Shown: positions 35,738 through 45,360 of the stretch, one piece after another | How the letters are laid out: every line of letters starts with the position of its first letter | Numbering within the stretch: position 1 is the stretch's first letter | Origin: Bacteroidota bacterium | Lineage (GTDB): Bacteria > Bacteroidota > Bacteroidia > Chitinophagales > Chitinophagaceae | Assembly (NCBI GenBank): GCA_018267955.1 | Contig: JAFDXL010000009.1 | Coordinates: 186,001-250,000 of the forward strand | Reading direction: 5' to 3' | DNA length: 64,000 nucleotides | Translations under genes and position numbers: made by a program | Notes under the pieces: generated by a model | Told to the model about the DNA's origin: nothing | Seen by the model: the letters and a program-made list of their open reading frames with translations, nothing else | Database searches by the model: none

Positions 35738-38383
35738 ATGGATCAAAACAACGGCGAATTAACACCGCAGGACGGTAGCCAGGAAACCAATAAGATCATC
35801 CAGGTAAATATCGAAGAGCAAATGAAAACGGCCTACATCGACTATTCGATGTCCGTTATCGTTGGCCGCGCACTGCCGGATGTAAGAGATGGTTTGAAGC
35901 CCGTACATCGCAGGGTGTTATTTGCAATGCATGAATTAGGCATCAACTATAACAAACCTTATAAAAAGTCTGCCCGTATCGTGGGTGAGGTGTTGGGTAA
36001 ATACCACCCGCACGGCGATAGCTCTGTATATGATGCAATGGTGCGTATGGCCCAGCCATGGAGCATGCGTTATATGATGGTAGATGGCCAGGGTAACTAT
36101 GGTAGCCAGGACGGTGACGGACCGGCCGCTATGCGTTACACAGAAGCACGCCTGCAGCGCCTTGCGGAAAGCATGATGGAAGACCTGGACAAAGAGACCG
36201 TTGACTTCTCCCTGAACTTTGACGACTCTTTGCAGGAACCTACTGTAATGCCTACTCGCATACCGCAATTGTTACTGAACGGTTCCTCCGGTATTGCCGT
36301 AGGTATGGCAACCAACATGATGCCTCACAACCTGTCAGAAGTAGTGGATGGCTGTATCGCGTATGTAGATAACAGGGACATCACTATTGATGAGCTGATG
36401 AAGCATGTGAAAGCTCCCGATTTTCCTACAGGTGGTATCATATACGGTATAGACGGCATCAAAGCCGGCATGCATACAGGCAGGGGACGTGTAGTATTGC
36501 GCGGCCGTGTGAATGTAGAAACTACCAAGAGCGGTAAGGAAATGATCGTGATAACGGAAGTACCTTACCAGGTGAGCCGTGATGCACTGGCGGAAAAAAT
36601 AGGCTACCTCGTAAATAACAAGATCATTGAAGGCATCACACACGTTGCCAACGAATCTAATAAAGACGGTACCCGTATTGTGGTAGAACTGCGTAGGGAT
36701 GCGGTGGCACAGGTTATCATCAACCAGCTATATAAATACAGCGAACTGCAAACTTCTTACGGTATCAATAACGTAGCGCTGGTAAATGGCCGCCCGCGTA
36801 TATTGAACCTGAAAGACCTGATATCTGAGTTTATCATCTTCCGCCACGAAGTAGTGGTGCGCCGCACCCAGTTTGAATTGCGTGAAGCAGAAAAACGCGC
36901 CCATATACTGGAAGGTTACCTGATAGCGCTGGATCACCTGGATGAAGTGATTGCACTGATACGCCAGTCGATCAACCCGGAAGAAGCGAAGACTGGCCTG
37001 ATAGAAAAATTCGGTATGACCGAGATACAGGCAAAAGCAGTATTGGAACTGCGCCTGCAACGCCTTACCGGTATGGAGCGCGATAAGATACGCGAAGAGC
37101 ATGCGGAGCTGATGAAGCTGATAGGCCACCTGAAAGAGATACTGGCAAACGAAGGCATGCGCTACGACATCATCAAAGAAGAGCTGCTGGATGTGAAGAA
37201 GAAGTTTGGTGATGAGCGTAAATCAGAGATACAATACCTGGCCAATGAAATGCGTATTGAAGACCTGATAGAAGAGGAAGATGTGGTGATCACTATCTCG
37301 CACCTCGGGTATATCAAACGTACATCTGCCGCAGAATACCGTTCGCAAAGGCGCGGTGGCCGTGGTGCTATGGGTGGCCGCACACGCGACGAAGACTACC
37401 TGGAGCATCTGTTCATAGCATCTACGCACCATACGCTGATGTTCTTTACAGAAAAAGGTAGATGCTACTGGCTGAAAGTGTACGAGATACCTGAAGCAGA
37501 TAAAAATGCTAAAGGACGCGCGATACAAAACCTGATACAATTACCACCGGATGATAAGATACGTACGGTGATAGATATACCAAACCTGGAAGATAAAGAG
37601 TATATAGAGAGACATAATATAGTACTCTGCACCAAGAAGGGTATCATCAAAAAGACTTCTTTAGAAGACTTTAGCCGGCCACGTACCAATGGTATCAATG
37701 CCATTACCATACAAGACGGCGACCAGTTGCTGGACGTATCGCTCACAGATGGCGAAAGCTATATTATGATGGCAGTACGCAGCGGACGCGCTATATGCTT
37801 TGAAGAAAACAAAGTGCGTACTACAGGTCGTGGTGCTATTGGCGTATTTGGTATAGAGCTGGAAGGCGATAGCGACGAAGTAATAGGCATGATATGCCTG
37901 CCGAAAGAAGATGTATCTAAACAGATACTGGTGGTTTCTGAGAAAGGCTTAGGAAAGCGTACCCAGTTCCTGGAGCCATTGAGCGAAACAGCGAGTGAAG
38001 AAGATAAAGCGAAAGCCATCCGCCTGAAGGATGAAGAAGGTAACGAGCAATTGTTTGAGCTGTCTTACCGTATCACCAACCGCGGTGGTAAAGGTGTAAG
38101 GACCATCAACATTACCGAGAAGACCGGCGCGCTGGTAGGCTTGCTGGCTGTAGAAAAAACAGATGACCTGATGATCACCTGCAAATCAGGTATCACCATC
38201 CGCATGAAGGTGGAAAATATACGTGAAGCGGGTAGAGCTACACAAGGCGTAAGGCTGATAAACCTGGATGAAGGCGATGAAATAGCAGCAATTGCACGTA
38301 TCGAAGAGCAGGAAGATGAAGGTGAAGATCAGGTAGATACAGATAATGCAAATGATGCAACTGAACCTGCGCCAGAAGCATAA
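35738..38383 (+). CDS. gyrA: DNA gyrase subunit A
   Basis: An 881-residue subunit that breaks and rejoins DNA to introduce negative supercoils. The catalytic Tyr is in [10 protein letters not shown] near residue 133. The quinolone-resistance-determining stretch [17 protein letters not shown] near residue 90 keeps Ser and Asp at the positions equivalent to E. coli 83 and 87, the susceptible state. The C-terminal domain carries the GyrA box QRRGGRG, which separates it from ParC. The tail is acidic ([14 protein letters not shown]). Confidence 0.97.
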   Translation: MDQNNGELTPQDGSQETNKIIQVNIEEQMKTAYIDYSMSVIVGRALPDVRDGLKPVHRRVLFAMHELGINYNKPYKKSARIVGEVLGKYHPHGDSSVYDAMVRMAQPWSMRYMMVDGQGNYGSQDGDGPAAMRYTEARLQRLAESMMEDLDKETVDFSLNFDDSLQEPTVMPTRIPQLLLNGSSGIAVGMATNMMPHNLSEVVDGCIAYVDNRDITIDELMKHVKAPDFPTGGIIYGIDGIKAGMHTGRGRVVLRGRVNVETTKSGKEMIVITEVPYQVSRDALAEKIGYLVNNKIIEGITHVANESNKDGTRIVVELRRDAVAQVIINQLYKYSELQTSYGINNVALVNGRPRILNLKDLISEFIIFRHEVVVRRTQFELREAEKRAHILEGYLIALDHLDEVIALIRQSINPEEAKTGLIEKFGMTEIQAKAVLELRLQRLTGMERDKIREEHAELMKLIGHLKEILANEGMRYDIIKEELLDVKKKFGDERKSEIQYLANEMRIEDLIEEEDVVITISHLGYIKRTSAAEYRSQRRGGRGAMGGRTRDEDYLEHLFIASTHHTLMFFTEKGRCYWLKVYEIPEADKNAKGRAIQNLIQLPPDDKIRTVIDIPNLEDKEYIERHNIVLCTKKGIIKKTSLEDFSRPRTNGINAITIQDGDQLLDVSLTDGESYIMMAVRSGRAICFEENKVRTTGRGAIGVFGIELEGDSDEVIGMICLPKEDVSKQILVVSEKGLGKRTQFLEPLSETASEEDKAKAIRLKDEEGNEQLFELSYRITNRGGKGVRTINITEKTGALVGLLAVEKTDDLMITCKSGITIRMKVENIREAGRATQGVRLINLDEGDEIAAIARIEEQEDEGEDQVDTDNANDATEPAPEA

Positions 38384-38410
38384 ATTGTAAATGAAAAGCA
38401 ATATTAACAT

Positions 38411-38445
38411 TAAGAAACGCCCGAAATTATCTTCGGGTGTTTTCT
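38411..38445 (+). terminator. Rho-independent terminator after gyrA
   Basis: CCCGAA and TTCGGG pair (extended by AAACGC/GTGTTT, partly wobble) and are followed by a T-rich tract, about 30 bp after the gyrA stop. Confidence 0.7.
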
Positions 38446-38484
38446 TTTAAATAACTTCGCATAAATTTTTAAAAAAGTAACTGA

Positions 38485-39783
38485 ATGAAAAAGATCATCC
38501 TGGTTGCAGCGGTTTTTGCCTTTACTACTACAGCGTTTGCACAAAAGCAAAACATCCAGACTGCAAGTAATTATCTGAATGATAAGGATTATGACAAAGC
38601 TGTTGAATACATTAACATGGCTGTCAATGATCCTTCTACAAAAGATAATCCTAAAGCATGGTATGTAAAAAGCCGTATTTACATGGCTATGCAACAAGAT
38701 GCATCCAAGAAAGCAAACAATCCGTATCGCGAGGCTGCTACATCGCTGATGAAAGTAGTGCAGCTGGATACCAAATATGAAAAAGAAGATGTAAATACAG
38801 CTTTGACCATCTGCGCCTATAATTTTTATAATGATGCGGTGGCTAACTATAATAAGAAGATGTATGATGAAGCATACACACTTGCAAAAGGAACCGTAGA
38901 TATACACGACCTGGAAGGTGGCAAACGATTTGCCGGCAATAAATCTTTTGATACGGTAGCAGCGCAGGCAATGATCATGGAAGCATTCAGCGCCTACTAT
39001 GCCAAGAAGTATGATGAAGCACAACCTGTACTGGAAGCGTTGAAGAATAGCCCTATAGGCAAGAGCGCAAATGTGTACCTGACACTTTCTGATATATACA
39101 GCAGGCAAGGTAAGCCAGATCAGCAGATAGCGATGCTGGAAGAAGGCCGCACGCAGTTTCCTGATAACGCTAACCTGAGAAACGAAGAACTGAACTATTA
39201 TATACGTACAGGCAAGCAGGATGTGCTGATGAAAAAGCTGGAAGAAGCTGCCGCAAAAGAACCTAACAATGCCGAACTGCAGTTTAACCTTGCCAATGGA
39301 TATGCTAATATGGCAATACCTAAAGATGCGAATGGTAAAGAGCTGCCAAAGCCTGATAATTACACAGACCTGTTAGCTAAAGCAGAAGCCGCGTATGCTA
39401 AAGCGATAGCGATAGATGCTAACAACGGTGGCTATAATTATAACGCAGGCGTGCTGTATTATAATGAAGGTACGGAGCTGAATAAGCAAATGAATAAAGA
39501 GGCTGATCTATCTAACAGCGCGAAGGTGGCTGCAGAAAAGAAAAAGCATGAAGATGCCTACAATAAACTGACTGCACAAAGAGATGTGCTGTTTGATAAG
39601 GCGATACCTTATTTTGAAAAGACAGTAAGTACACTCGGTGCTAATGTAGGTTCACTGAATGCAGATGATAAATTTTCTTATCAATCTTCATTAATAGCGT
39701 TGAAAGAAATTTATGCACGTAAGAACCAGCTGGACAAATCTGAAGAAATGAAAAAGAAGATTGAAGCGCTGAGGAGTAAATAG
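38485..39783 (+). CDS. Periplasmic TPR-repeat protein
   Basis: A 432-residue protein with a signal peptide (AFTTTAFAQ, about residue 19) and tandem tetratricopeptide helices over most of its length (SNYLNDKDYDKAVEYINMA near residue 27, LSDIYSRQGKPDQQIAMLEE, NGGYNYNAGVLYYNEG). TPR proteins act as scaffolds; the partner is unknown. Lys/Glu-rich C-terminus. Its own terminator follows. Confidence 0.9.
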   Translation: MKKIILVAAVFAFTTTAFAQKQNIQTASNYLNDKDYDKAVEYINMAVNDPSTKDNPKAWYVKSRIYMAMQQDASKKANNPYREAATSLMKVVQLDTKYEKEDVNTALTICAYNFYNDAVANYNKKMYDEAYTLAKGTVDIHDLEGGKRFAGNKSFDTVAAQAMIMEAFSAYYAKKYDEAQPVLEALKNSPIGKSANVYLTLSDIYSRQGKPDQQIAMLEEGRTQFPDNANLRNEELNYYIRTGKQDVLMKKLEEAAAKEPNNAELQFNLANGYANMAIPKDANGKELPKPDNYTDLLAKAEAAYAKAIAIDANNGGYNYNAGVLYYNEGTELNKQMNKEADLSNSAKVAAEKKKHEDAYNKLTAQRDVLFDKAIPYFEKTVSTLGANVGSLNADDKFSYQSSLIALKEIYARKNQLDKSEEMKKKIEALRSK

Positions 39784-39811
39784 TTATAACAAGTAATTCT
39801 GGTTTTTTTAT

Positions 39812-39845
39812 AGAGCAGTCGTTATTACGGCTGCTCTTTTTATTT
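39812..39845 (+). terminator. Rho-independent terminator
   Basis: AGAGCAGTCG and CGGCTGCTCT (one G-T pair) with a 7-nt loop, followed by TTTT, 30 bp after the TPR gene. Confidence 0.88.
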
Positions 39846-39885
39846 GTTAATATTGGTGTGGCAGATATATGATTATTCTCATACA

Positions 39886-41037
39886 ATGCAAAAAAATCAT
39901 CATAATAGTTTAAATTCGCAAAAAATATTTTTGCAATTGTCACAAATTAAAAAGCTTGATATAGTACGCTTTGCACCGCGTAATGGTGAAGGATTTTACG
40001 ATACTCTAAAAAAGAAAGTAGACGCTTATTTTACCGAAAATAAAATTGATCCGCATGGTAATGCTTCTATGGTAATGAAGACCGTTGCCATGGTATCTAT
40101 GTACCTGTTGCCTTACCTGGTAATGGTATCGGGTGTGGCTACCAACCTGTGGGTATTCTACGGGCTGTGGCTGATGATGGGTGTAGGCATGGTAGGTATT
40201 GGCTGCTCTGTAATGCACGATTCTAACCACGGATCCTATTCGGATAACAAAGTGCTGAATAAATACCTGGGCAAGATCATTGCTATGGTGGGTGGCTATG
40301 AAGTAACCTGGAAGATACAACACAACATACTGCACCATACCTACACTAATATAGAAGGACTGGACGATGATATAAACGCAGGCGTATTTCTTCGTTTTTC
40401 TCCGCACTCAAAGAAATACAAAATGCACCGCTTTCAGCATTGGTATGCATGGTTCCTTTATGGACTGCTGACACTGCAGTGGGCTACTATCAAAGACTTC
40501 CGCCAGGTGTATGATTATCATAAAAAAGACCTGCTGAAAAAGGAAAAGCTCACATTGCGCCAGGCAATGCTGCAATTAAGCTTTTACAAAGTATTGTACT
40601 ATATCATGCTGTTTGTAATACCGATAGCTGTTACCGGTATAGCATGGCAAAACGTACTGATAGGATTCCTGATGATGCACTTTGTTGCCGGGCTGGCATT
40701 ATCGTGCATCTTTCAGTTGGCGCATGTTATAGAAGAATGTGAATTCCCTATGCCGTCTGACGACAGGAAAATGGAAAATAACTGGGCTGTGCATCAGTTG
40801 ATGAATACGGCGAACTTTTCACCAAAGAGCCGCATTATGAACTGGTTTATCGGTGGACTGAACAGGCAGATAGAACATCACCTGTTTCCGCATATCTGCC
40901 ATGTGCATTATAAGAAGATAGCCATATTGGTAAAGCAGACAGCGTATGAATACGGACTGCCTTACCAGGAGCAAAAGAACTTTGTATATGCGCTCATCAA
41001 CCATGGCAAAATGCTGAAAAAGTTAGGAACTGAATAA
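39886..41037 (+). CDS. Membrane fatty acid desaturase
   Basis: A protein of about 383 residues from ATG 39886. The three histidine boxes of acyl desaturases are visible: HDSNHGS, HNILHHT and QIEHHLFPHICH, with four or more membrane segments between them (MVSMYLLPYLVMVSGVAT, LYYIMLFVIPIAVTGIA). It inserts a double bond into acyl chains using di-iron and an electron donor; no fused cytochrome b5 domain is present. A -7-like TATTTTTG lies at 39926-39933, so an in-frame TTG at 39937 could be the real start. Confidence 0.92.
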   Translation: MQKNHHNSLNSQKIFLQLSQIKKLDIVRFAPRNGEGFYDTLKKKVDAYFTENKIDPHGNASMVMKTVAMVSMYLLPYLVMVSGVATNLWVFYGLWLMMGVGMVGIGCSVMHDSNHGSYSDNKVLNKYLGKIIAMVGGYEVTWKIQHNILHHTYTNIEGLDDDINAGVFLRFSPHSKKYKMHRFQHWYAWFLYGLLTLQWATIKDFRQVYDYHKKDLLKKEKLTLRQAMLQLSFYKVLYYIMLFVIPIAVTGIAWQNVLIGFLMMHFVAGLALSCIFQLAHVIEECEFPMPSDDRKMENNWAVHQLMNTANFSPKSRIMNWFIGGLNRQIEHHLFPHICHVHYKKIAILVKQTAYEYGLPYQEQKNFVYALINHGKMLKKLGTE

Positions 41038-41112
41038 AAAATATCGTAAGTATTTGATTATATTTATGAAATATTACCTTTGGGTATAATTAATCTTTAA
41101 ATTTCATTTTGA

Positions 41113-41319
41113 GTGCAAACACAAAAATTAACGGGAACTGTAAAGTTCTTCAATGAAGGCAAGGGATTTGGCTTCATTAAACACGACGACTCTAACCAGG
41201 AGACTTTTGTACACGTGACGGGACTGAAAGAGCAGGTTAAAGAAAATGATCGTGTAGAGTTTGAATTACAGCAAGGAAGAAAGGGCATGAACGCGGTGAA
41301 CGTTCGTGTTATACGATAA
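41113..41319 (+). CDS. Cold-shock-domain protein
   Basis: A 68-residue protein from a GTG start, with the nucleic-acid-binding motifs KFFNEGKGFGFI (RNP1) and ETFVHVT (RNP2-like). The length is typical of Csp RNA chaperones, which melt RNA structure. It has a 94-bp AT-rich leader from the previous gene and a strong terminator. Which Csp paralogue it is cannot be told. Confidence 0.95.
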   Translation: MQTQKLTGTVKFFNEGKGFGFIKHDDSNQETFVHVTGLKEQVKENDRVEFELQQGRKGMNAVNVRVIR

Positions 41320-41341
41320 GTAAAAGAGTTTCAGATTGCAA

Positions 41342-41368
41342 AAAGACCGTCCTGTACGGTCTTTTTTT
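41342..41368 (+). terminator. Rho-independent terminator of the cold-shock gene
   Basis: AAAGACCGT and ACGGTCTTT form a 9-bp stem with a 5-nt loop followed by a run of T. Confidence 0.92.
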
Positions 41369-41392
41369 ATTTTTGCACCTTCATAGTTTTTC

Positions 41393-41995
41393 ATGAGCAC
41401 TTCAGACAATTCTATACTGGGCTTAAAAATGCCTACAGACCCGAGATGGGTAGATCTTGCATCTATATCCCTGGAAGAAATACTTACCGACCATGCTTTT
41501 TGTGAACAGAAGGCGGCTACCCAGTGCATATCGTTAATACAGCGCTACCCTGATAAGCCGGAGCTAGTGAACGCATTATCACCCATTGTTACCGAAGAGT
41601 GGGGGCACTTCCGTATGGTATGGGCAGAGATGAAGAAGCATGGCTTCTCGCTGGGTAAGCAACGTAAAGATGATTATGTGAACCTGCTACTGCAAAATGA
41701 ACCTAAAAACATACCGGGCGATAAAAAGCTGCTGCATAAGCTGATGATCTGCGCATTGATAGAAGCACGAAGCTGCGAACGTTTCCGCCTGTTGTCTGAG
41801 AACCTGGAAGATGAAGGGTTGCGAAAATTTTACTACAAATTCATGATATCAGAAGCGGGCCATTACCGCCTGTTTATAGACCTTGCTAACACTTATTACC
41901 CTGAAGAAGAAGTAAAAGTGGCCTGGCAGCAATGGCTGAAAACAGAAGAACGGGTATTGCAAGAGCTGGCTCCACGAGGTGATCGCATGCATTAA
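41393..41995 (+). CDS. miaE: tRNA 2-methylthio-N6-isopentenyladenosine hydroxylase
   Basis: A 200-residue ferritin-like di-iron enzyme that hydroxylates the isopentenyl group of ms2i6A37 in tRNA. Iron ligand motifs are EEWGHFRM near residue 63, EARSCERF near 122 and SEAGHYRLF near 153. The N-terminal LGLKMPTDPRWVDLA is a family signature. Length fits. Neighbouring miaA/miaB are not in the window. Confidence 0.94.
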   Translation: MSTSDNSILGLKMPTDPRWVDLASISLEEILTDHAFCEQKAATQCISLIQRYPDKPELVNALSPIVTEEWGHFRMVWAEMKKHGFSLGKQRKDDYVNLLLQNEPKNIPGDKKLLHKLMICALIEARSCERFRLLSENLEDEGLRKFYYKFMISEAGHYRLFIDLANTYYPEEEVKVAWQQWLKTEERVLQELAPRGDRMH

Positions 41996-42180
41996 TATTT
42001 CATATCTGTAAGTAACTGGTACACTTTCCCCTATAGTCAGATAGTGGCGGAAGCCGCTATAATACTGTTATATATTTAATTATTTTAATTAAATATTTTA
42101 TCTATTTGCATTTCTTTATGCATTATGGCACCAATTTATTTGTAGTTAGTTGACAATGTTTGATTGACGAACTAAAAAAA

Positions 42181-42186
42181 GGAGGA
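42181..42186 (+). promoter_or_regulatory. Strong Shine-Dalgarno site
   Basis: GGAGGA directly after an A run, 3-4 nt before ATG 42190. Such canonical sites are rare elsewhere in this window and fix the start of the next gene over the TTG at 42160. Confidence 0.7.
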
Positions 42187-42189
42187 GTT

Positions 42190-42594
42190 ATGAATGCAAG
42201 GACATTGAGGGTAGGTAACTACATTAAAGCTGGTGGATTTATCAGCGAGGTAGTTGCTATATCCAAAGATGAGATCAGTTTTGTTCACGTGAGGAATCAT
42301 ACCAATGATATCCTTACGATACCAGCAAACGAAATTGAATCTATCTCCTTGAACAAAAATGTGCTGATAGAATGTTGTGGCTTTGGAACGGACAAGCGGA
42401 TTGCAGCAAAGGATATGTTTCTGCAATACACACCGGAAAAAGACAACTACATCATCCTGGAAAATGCGAAGCGCGAACAGCTGATACATTTCTGGGACAT
42501 CAAAGCACTACACCAGTTGCAAAACCTGTACTTTGCTTTGGCAGGTATAGAAATGGTAATAGCGCTGGACTGTCTTGTTAGTGTTATTAAATAG
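42190..42594 (+). CDS. Phage/mobile-element-associated hypothetical protein
   Basis: A 134-residue protein (MNARTLRVGNYIKAGG). It resembles a common small protein of Bacteroidota prophages and conjugative elements: LRIGNYV at the start, a middle LI..CGF motif (here NVLIECCGFGTDKR) and a C-terminal LHQLQNLYFALAGIEM. That family has no known function. The classic SD and the motif pattern suggest phage or element origin; no other phage gene is next to it. Confidence 0.75.
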   Translation: MNARTLRVGNYIKAGGFISEVVAISKDEISFVHVRNHTNDILTIPANEIESISLNKNVLIECCGFGTDKRIAAKDMFLQYTPEKDNYIILENAKREQLIHFWDIKALHQLQNLYFALAGIEMVIALDCLVSVIK

Positions 42595-42618
42595 AATACA
42601 ACGAGAACGGATAGATGG

Positions 42619-42641
42619 CGGCTGCATTATATATGCAGCCG
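42619..42641. terminator. Bidirectional terminator-like hairpin
   Basis: CGGCTGCAT and ATGCAGCCG around TATAT, between convergent genes ending at 42594 and 42649, with short T runs. Confidence 0.7.
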
Positions 42642-42648
42642 TTTATCT

Positions 42649-43341
42649 TTATCGCTGGTTGGGATAAATGGAAGGTATAGCACTGGCCTTCATCATCTGG
42701 TAGCCTGCGTGCATCAGGCATATGCCAATAAACTCTGTAAGATATAATACCTGTATATAACCAAACTTGGAAGCAGTACCGCCAATGCCGGGAAGCAATG
42801 CCCCAATGGCTATGAGTATATTTCCCCATGCGCGGCTCTTATCTATCATGGTACGGTAGTATAGCACTGCAGAATAGATAGCCCCACCACAAAGAAATAG
42901 AAAAGCATAGATATTGATAAAAGGTACAATGGCCCTGATGAAGCCCCATTCCAGTATCTGGCCACTGAGTTTCGCATCCGGATCTGTAACAGGTCTTAAA
43001 GGAGAGAGCAGTATCAATACCGCGCCTGTTATTATTGCTAACCCTACAATAACCGATAAAATATTGGCCATACGCCGTGATAATAATAGATACACGGTGC
43101 CCTGCGCTAATGGTGCACCGCCAAGTAACGCACCGAAAATATACCACAACCTGAAATTGAGCGGAATGTAACCTGCAACTGCATGTATGCTTTCTGTAAT
43201 GGTACCGGCCCCATAAAAGAAAATCCCCACCATCCACCAGAGAATATGTGCGGAATTGGGGGTATTACGCCAATGCTGCCATAATTCTATAAAGAAGAAG
43301 GCAGAGAATAAAGTGGTTGCTATGGGTAAAAAATAAATCAA
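42649..43341 (-). CDS. Seven-segment hypothetical membrane protein
   Basis: A 230-residue protein with about seven hydrophobic segments (MIYFLPIATTLFSAFFFIEL, ILWWMVGIFFYGAGTI, ILSVIVGLAIITGAVLILL and four more). A basic loop YYRTMIDKSRAW precedes the sixth segment. No transporter or enzyme motif is recognised. Small monocistronic gene; function unknown. Confidence 0.75.
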   Translation of the reverse strand: MIYFLPIATTLFSAFFFIELWQHWRNTPNSAHILWWMVGIFFYGAGTITESIHAVAGYIPLNFRLWYIFGALLGGAPLAQGTVYLLLSRRMANILSVIVGLAIITGAVLILLSPLRPVTDPDAKLSGQILEWGFIRAIVPFINIYAFLFLCGGAIYSAVLYYRTMIDKSRAWGNILIAIGALLPGIGGTASKFGYIQVLYLTEFIGICLMHAGYQMMKASAIPSIYPNQR

Positions 43342-43527
43342 AAAAACAGCCTTTCTATAAAGTTATAGAATGCTGCAGCTAAGGTCATAAGGTGATTGTC
43401 ATACTTACGTCAATTAAGTATTATATCTCCATATCCTGGATGTGTTGAATAGTAAATGTCACCGAGCTTACGAATATCCCTATCAGCAATGCAAGTACCA
43501 TACACCTTGATTTAAAGATAAAAAAAT

Positions 43528-43565
43528 GAAAGTGTGCCATCTGATAAACAGAACAGCACACTTTC
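43528..43565 (-). terminator. Rho-independent terminator
   Basis: GAAAGTGTGC and GCACACTTTC form a perfect 10-bp stem with an 18-nt loop; on the minus strand it is followed by a T run and lies 31 bp after the gene ending at 43596. Confidence 0.75.
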
Positions 43566-43595
43566 TGTTATAACCGAAAACCGGATCATTAGATT

Positions 43596-43826
43596 TTAGA
43601 TACCGCGGCCGGGCGTCTGAGAAGGATTCGGATTTTTGCTGTCGTTGCTTTCTTCCGTATTTAGTTCCCTTTGTTCCCTGTTCACCTCCTGTTGTTCACG
43701 TTCAGGATCGTATCCGTTAGCACCGCCTGCAGCCTGTGTTGATTGGTCAACGCCTTCCTGGCGGGATGGTGCTTGCTGTGGTGTGTTTTGTTGCTCTTGC
43801 TGTGATTGATTCTTTTGATTTTCCAT
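43596..43826 (-). CDS. Small Gln/Asn/Glu-rich hydrophilic protein
   Basis: A 76-residue, highly charged and glutamine-rich protein (ENQKNQSQQEQQNTPQQAP, then REQQEVNREQRELNTEES) ending in TPGRGI. It is probably intrinsically disordered, like stress-related hydrophilins, but this is inference. It has its own terminator downstream, which supports expression. Confidence 0.55.
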   Translation of the reverse strand: MENQKNQSQQEQQNTPQQAPSRQEGVDQSTQAAGGANGYDPEREQQEVNREQRELNTEESNDSKNPNPSQTPGRGI

Positions 43827-44187
43827 AACGGTTCTGTTTTACAGATAATCATTAAAATGATGTGCCAGCAAGTGCAAAATGATATAACCTACGCTGCATT
43901 AAGTGTTTGCAGTGTGGCTGAAATATGACGACGTACAATATTACTGCGTGAGAGCTCCATCGAAGCAGTTAAAAGTGTAGAAAGGTCTGCTACTGCTGCG
44001 TTGCAAAAAACTTTTAATGCGCGATTTTTTTTGAAATATGCAAGTGTTCTCTTTTTCATAACTATCGGTTTTGACTAGGCTAAAATTAAAACCGTGCCAT
44101 GCGGGCGGAAAAACGAAAAAAAATTATTTATGCTGCTGGTATTGTTTTGTAATTGGCTTTAAAATAAGCAATTATAAAACAACGTAC
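43827..44187. other. Intergenic region with a small ORF
   Basis: A 361-bp gap between divergent genes. It holds one plausible short minus-strand frame (43889-44059, listed separately) and an AT-rich leader for the AI-2E transporter gene. Upstream in-frame codons 44071-44187 of that transporter frame show no family similarity. Confidence 0.5.
43889..44059 (-). CDS. Possible 56-residue basic small protein
   Basis: An ATG at 44059 opens MKKRTLAYFKKNRALKV and runs 56 residues to a TAG at 43889. It is basic at the N-terminus and has a Leu/Ala/Ser-rich remainder. The two ATG-like features are the K/R-rich lead and a clean frame; there is no family match that I recognise, so it may be chance. Confidence 0.35.
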   Translation of the reverse strand: MKKRTLAYFKKNRALKVFCNAAVADLSTLLTASMELSRSNIVRRHISATLQTLNAA

Positions 44188-45309
44188 ATGCAAAAAAAAT
44201 ATCCCTTCTATATCCAGGCTACCACCGTATTGTTAGGCCTCACCTTATTTGTGCTGGCATTAGTGACCCTTCGGGAGGTATTGGTGCCTCTTTCCCTATC
44301 GCTGGTGCTGGCAATATTATTAAACCCGCTGGTGAACAGATTTGAAAAATGGCACCTGTCAAAAATATGGGCTATTGTGGTATCCTTGTTATTGTCCTTT
44401 ATCCTGCTTAGTTTAATAGGTTACTTTTTCACAAAGCAGATAGCCAGCTTCAGCGACCAGGCACCTGTCCTGAAGCAACAACTGGCAAAATCTTCCAACG
44501 CATTTCAGAATATGCTATCGAGAGAAATGCATATCAGCCGCCAGCAACAGCATAGTGTGATACAACGCGCACAGGGAAACGTGGAACCAATGGCCACACA
44601 TGCGGTGGGTACGGTGATAGGTTCTATTGCCATGATATTTTTGCTGCCGGTGTACACCTTCCTGTTCCTCTTCTACAAGAACCTGATCCTTAATTTTCTC
44701 TATGATGTATTTGATAATAAAAAATCGGCGGCGGTAACGGAAGTGCTGGTAGAAACAAAATCGGCCATACAAAGCTATATGGTAGGGCTGCTGCTGGAAG
44801 CATTGCTGGTAGCCGTGCTGAACTCTACCGCTCTGCTCATATTGGGTGTAAAATACGCGATACTGATAGGCGTGCTGGGGGCTTTGCTAAATATGATACC
44901 CTATATAGGTGGTATCGTAGCTATTGCTATGCCCATGATCATGGCCCTGATAACCAAGGGTGGCTATGAAGTGCAACTGGGTATATTAGGATCTTACGCG
45001 GTGATACAGTTCATAGACAATCACTTTTTCGTCCCTTATATCGTATCATCAAAAGTGCGCATCAATGCCTTGATGTCTATCGTGATCGTGTTCCTGGGAG
45101 GTATGGCATGGGGTGTATCCGGTATGTTCCTGTCTATACCTTTTATTGGTATCTTAAAAATCGTGTTCGACCGGGTAGATGAGCTGAAACCCTGGGGCAA
45201 GCTTTTAGGAGACCAGGTACCTACCCGGCACAAAGGGCAATTGTGGTATAGGCGCATTAAAAAGCCAGGTGCTGTATCTGAGAAGATTGTGGGTGACAAA
45301 CAGCCTTAG
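44188..45309 (+). CDS. AI-2E family transporter (PerM/TqsA-like)
   Basis: A 373-residue membrane protein from ATG 44188 (MQKKYPFYIQATTVLL); the 39 codons upstream to 44071 lack any family feature. It has about eight membrane segments, the soluble region near residues 90-150 and the conserved NMIPYIGGIVAIAMPM and FLGGMAWGVSGMFLSIP motifs. Family members export various small molecules or act as antiporters; AI-2 export is only one member's role. Confidence 0.92.
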   Translation: MQKKYPFYIQATTVLLGLTLFVLALVTLREVLVPLSLSLVLAILLNPLVNRFEKWHLSKIWAIVVSLLLSFILLSLIGYFFTKQIASFSDQAPVLKQQLAKSSNAFQNMLSREMHISRQQQHSVIQRAQGNVEPMATHAVGTVIGSIAMIFLLPVYTFLFLFYKNLILNFLYDVFDNKKSAAVTEVLVETKSAIQSYMVGLLLEALLVAVLNSTALLILGVKYAILIGVLGALLNMIPYIGGIVAIAMPMIMALITKGGYEVQLGILGSYAVIQFIDNHFFVPYIVSSKVRINALMSIVIVFLGGMAWGVSGMFLSIPFIGILKIVFDRVDELKPWGKLLGDQVPTRHKGQLWYRRIKKPGAVSEKIVGDKQP

Positions 45310-45317
45310 ATGTACTT

Positions 45318-45340
45318 TTGTGCAAAATTAATTTGTACAA
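45318..45340. promoter_or_regulatory. Candidate operator upstream of the Y-family polymerase
   Basis: Arms TTGTGCAAA and TTTGTACAA (8 of 9 pairs) around ATTAA. The right arm overlaps a possible -33 TTTG (45332-45335) whose -7 partner would be GTAATTTG at 45353-45360. An SOS-type repressor site is a natural suggestion but unproved. Confidence 0.5.
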
Positions 45341-45360
45341 TTGTCTAAAATGGGTAATTT

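Noticed and set aside
35738-38383. Topoisomerase IV subunit A instead of gyrase A
   Set aside because: The C-terminal GyrA box QRRGGRG is intact, which marks gyrase.
43421-43501. A 26-residue hydrophobic peptide on the minus strand (MVLALLIGIFVSSVTF...)
   Set aside because: It resembles a small membrane peptide, but it is too short to separate from chance.
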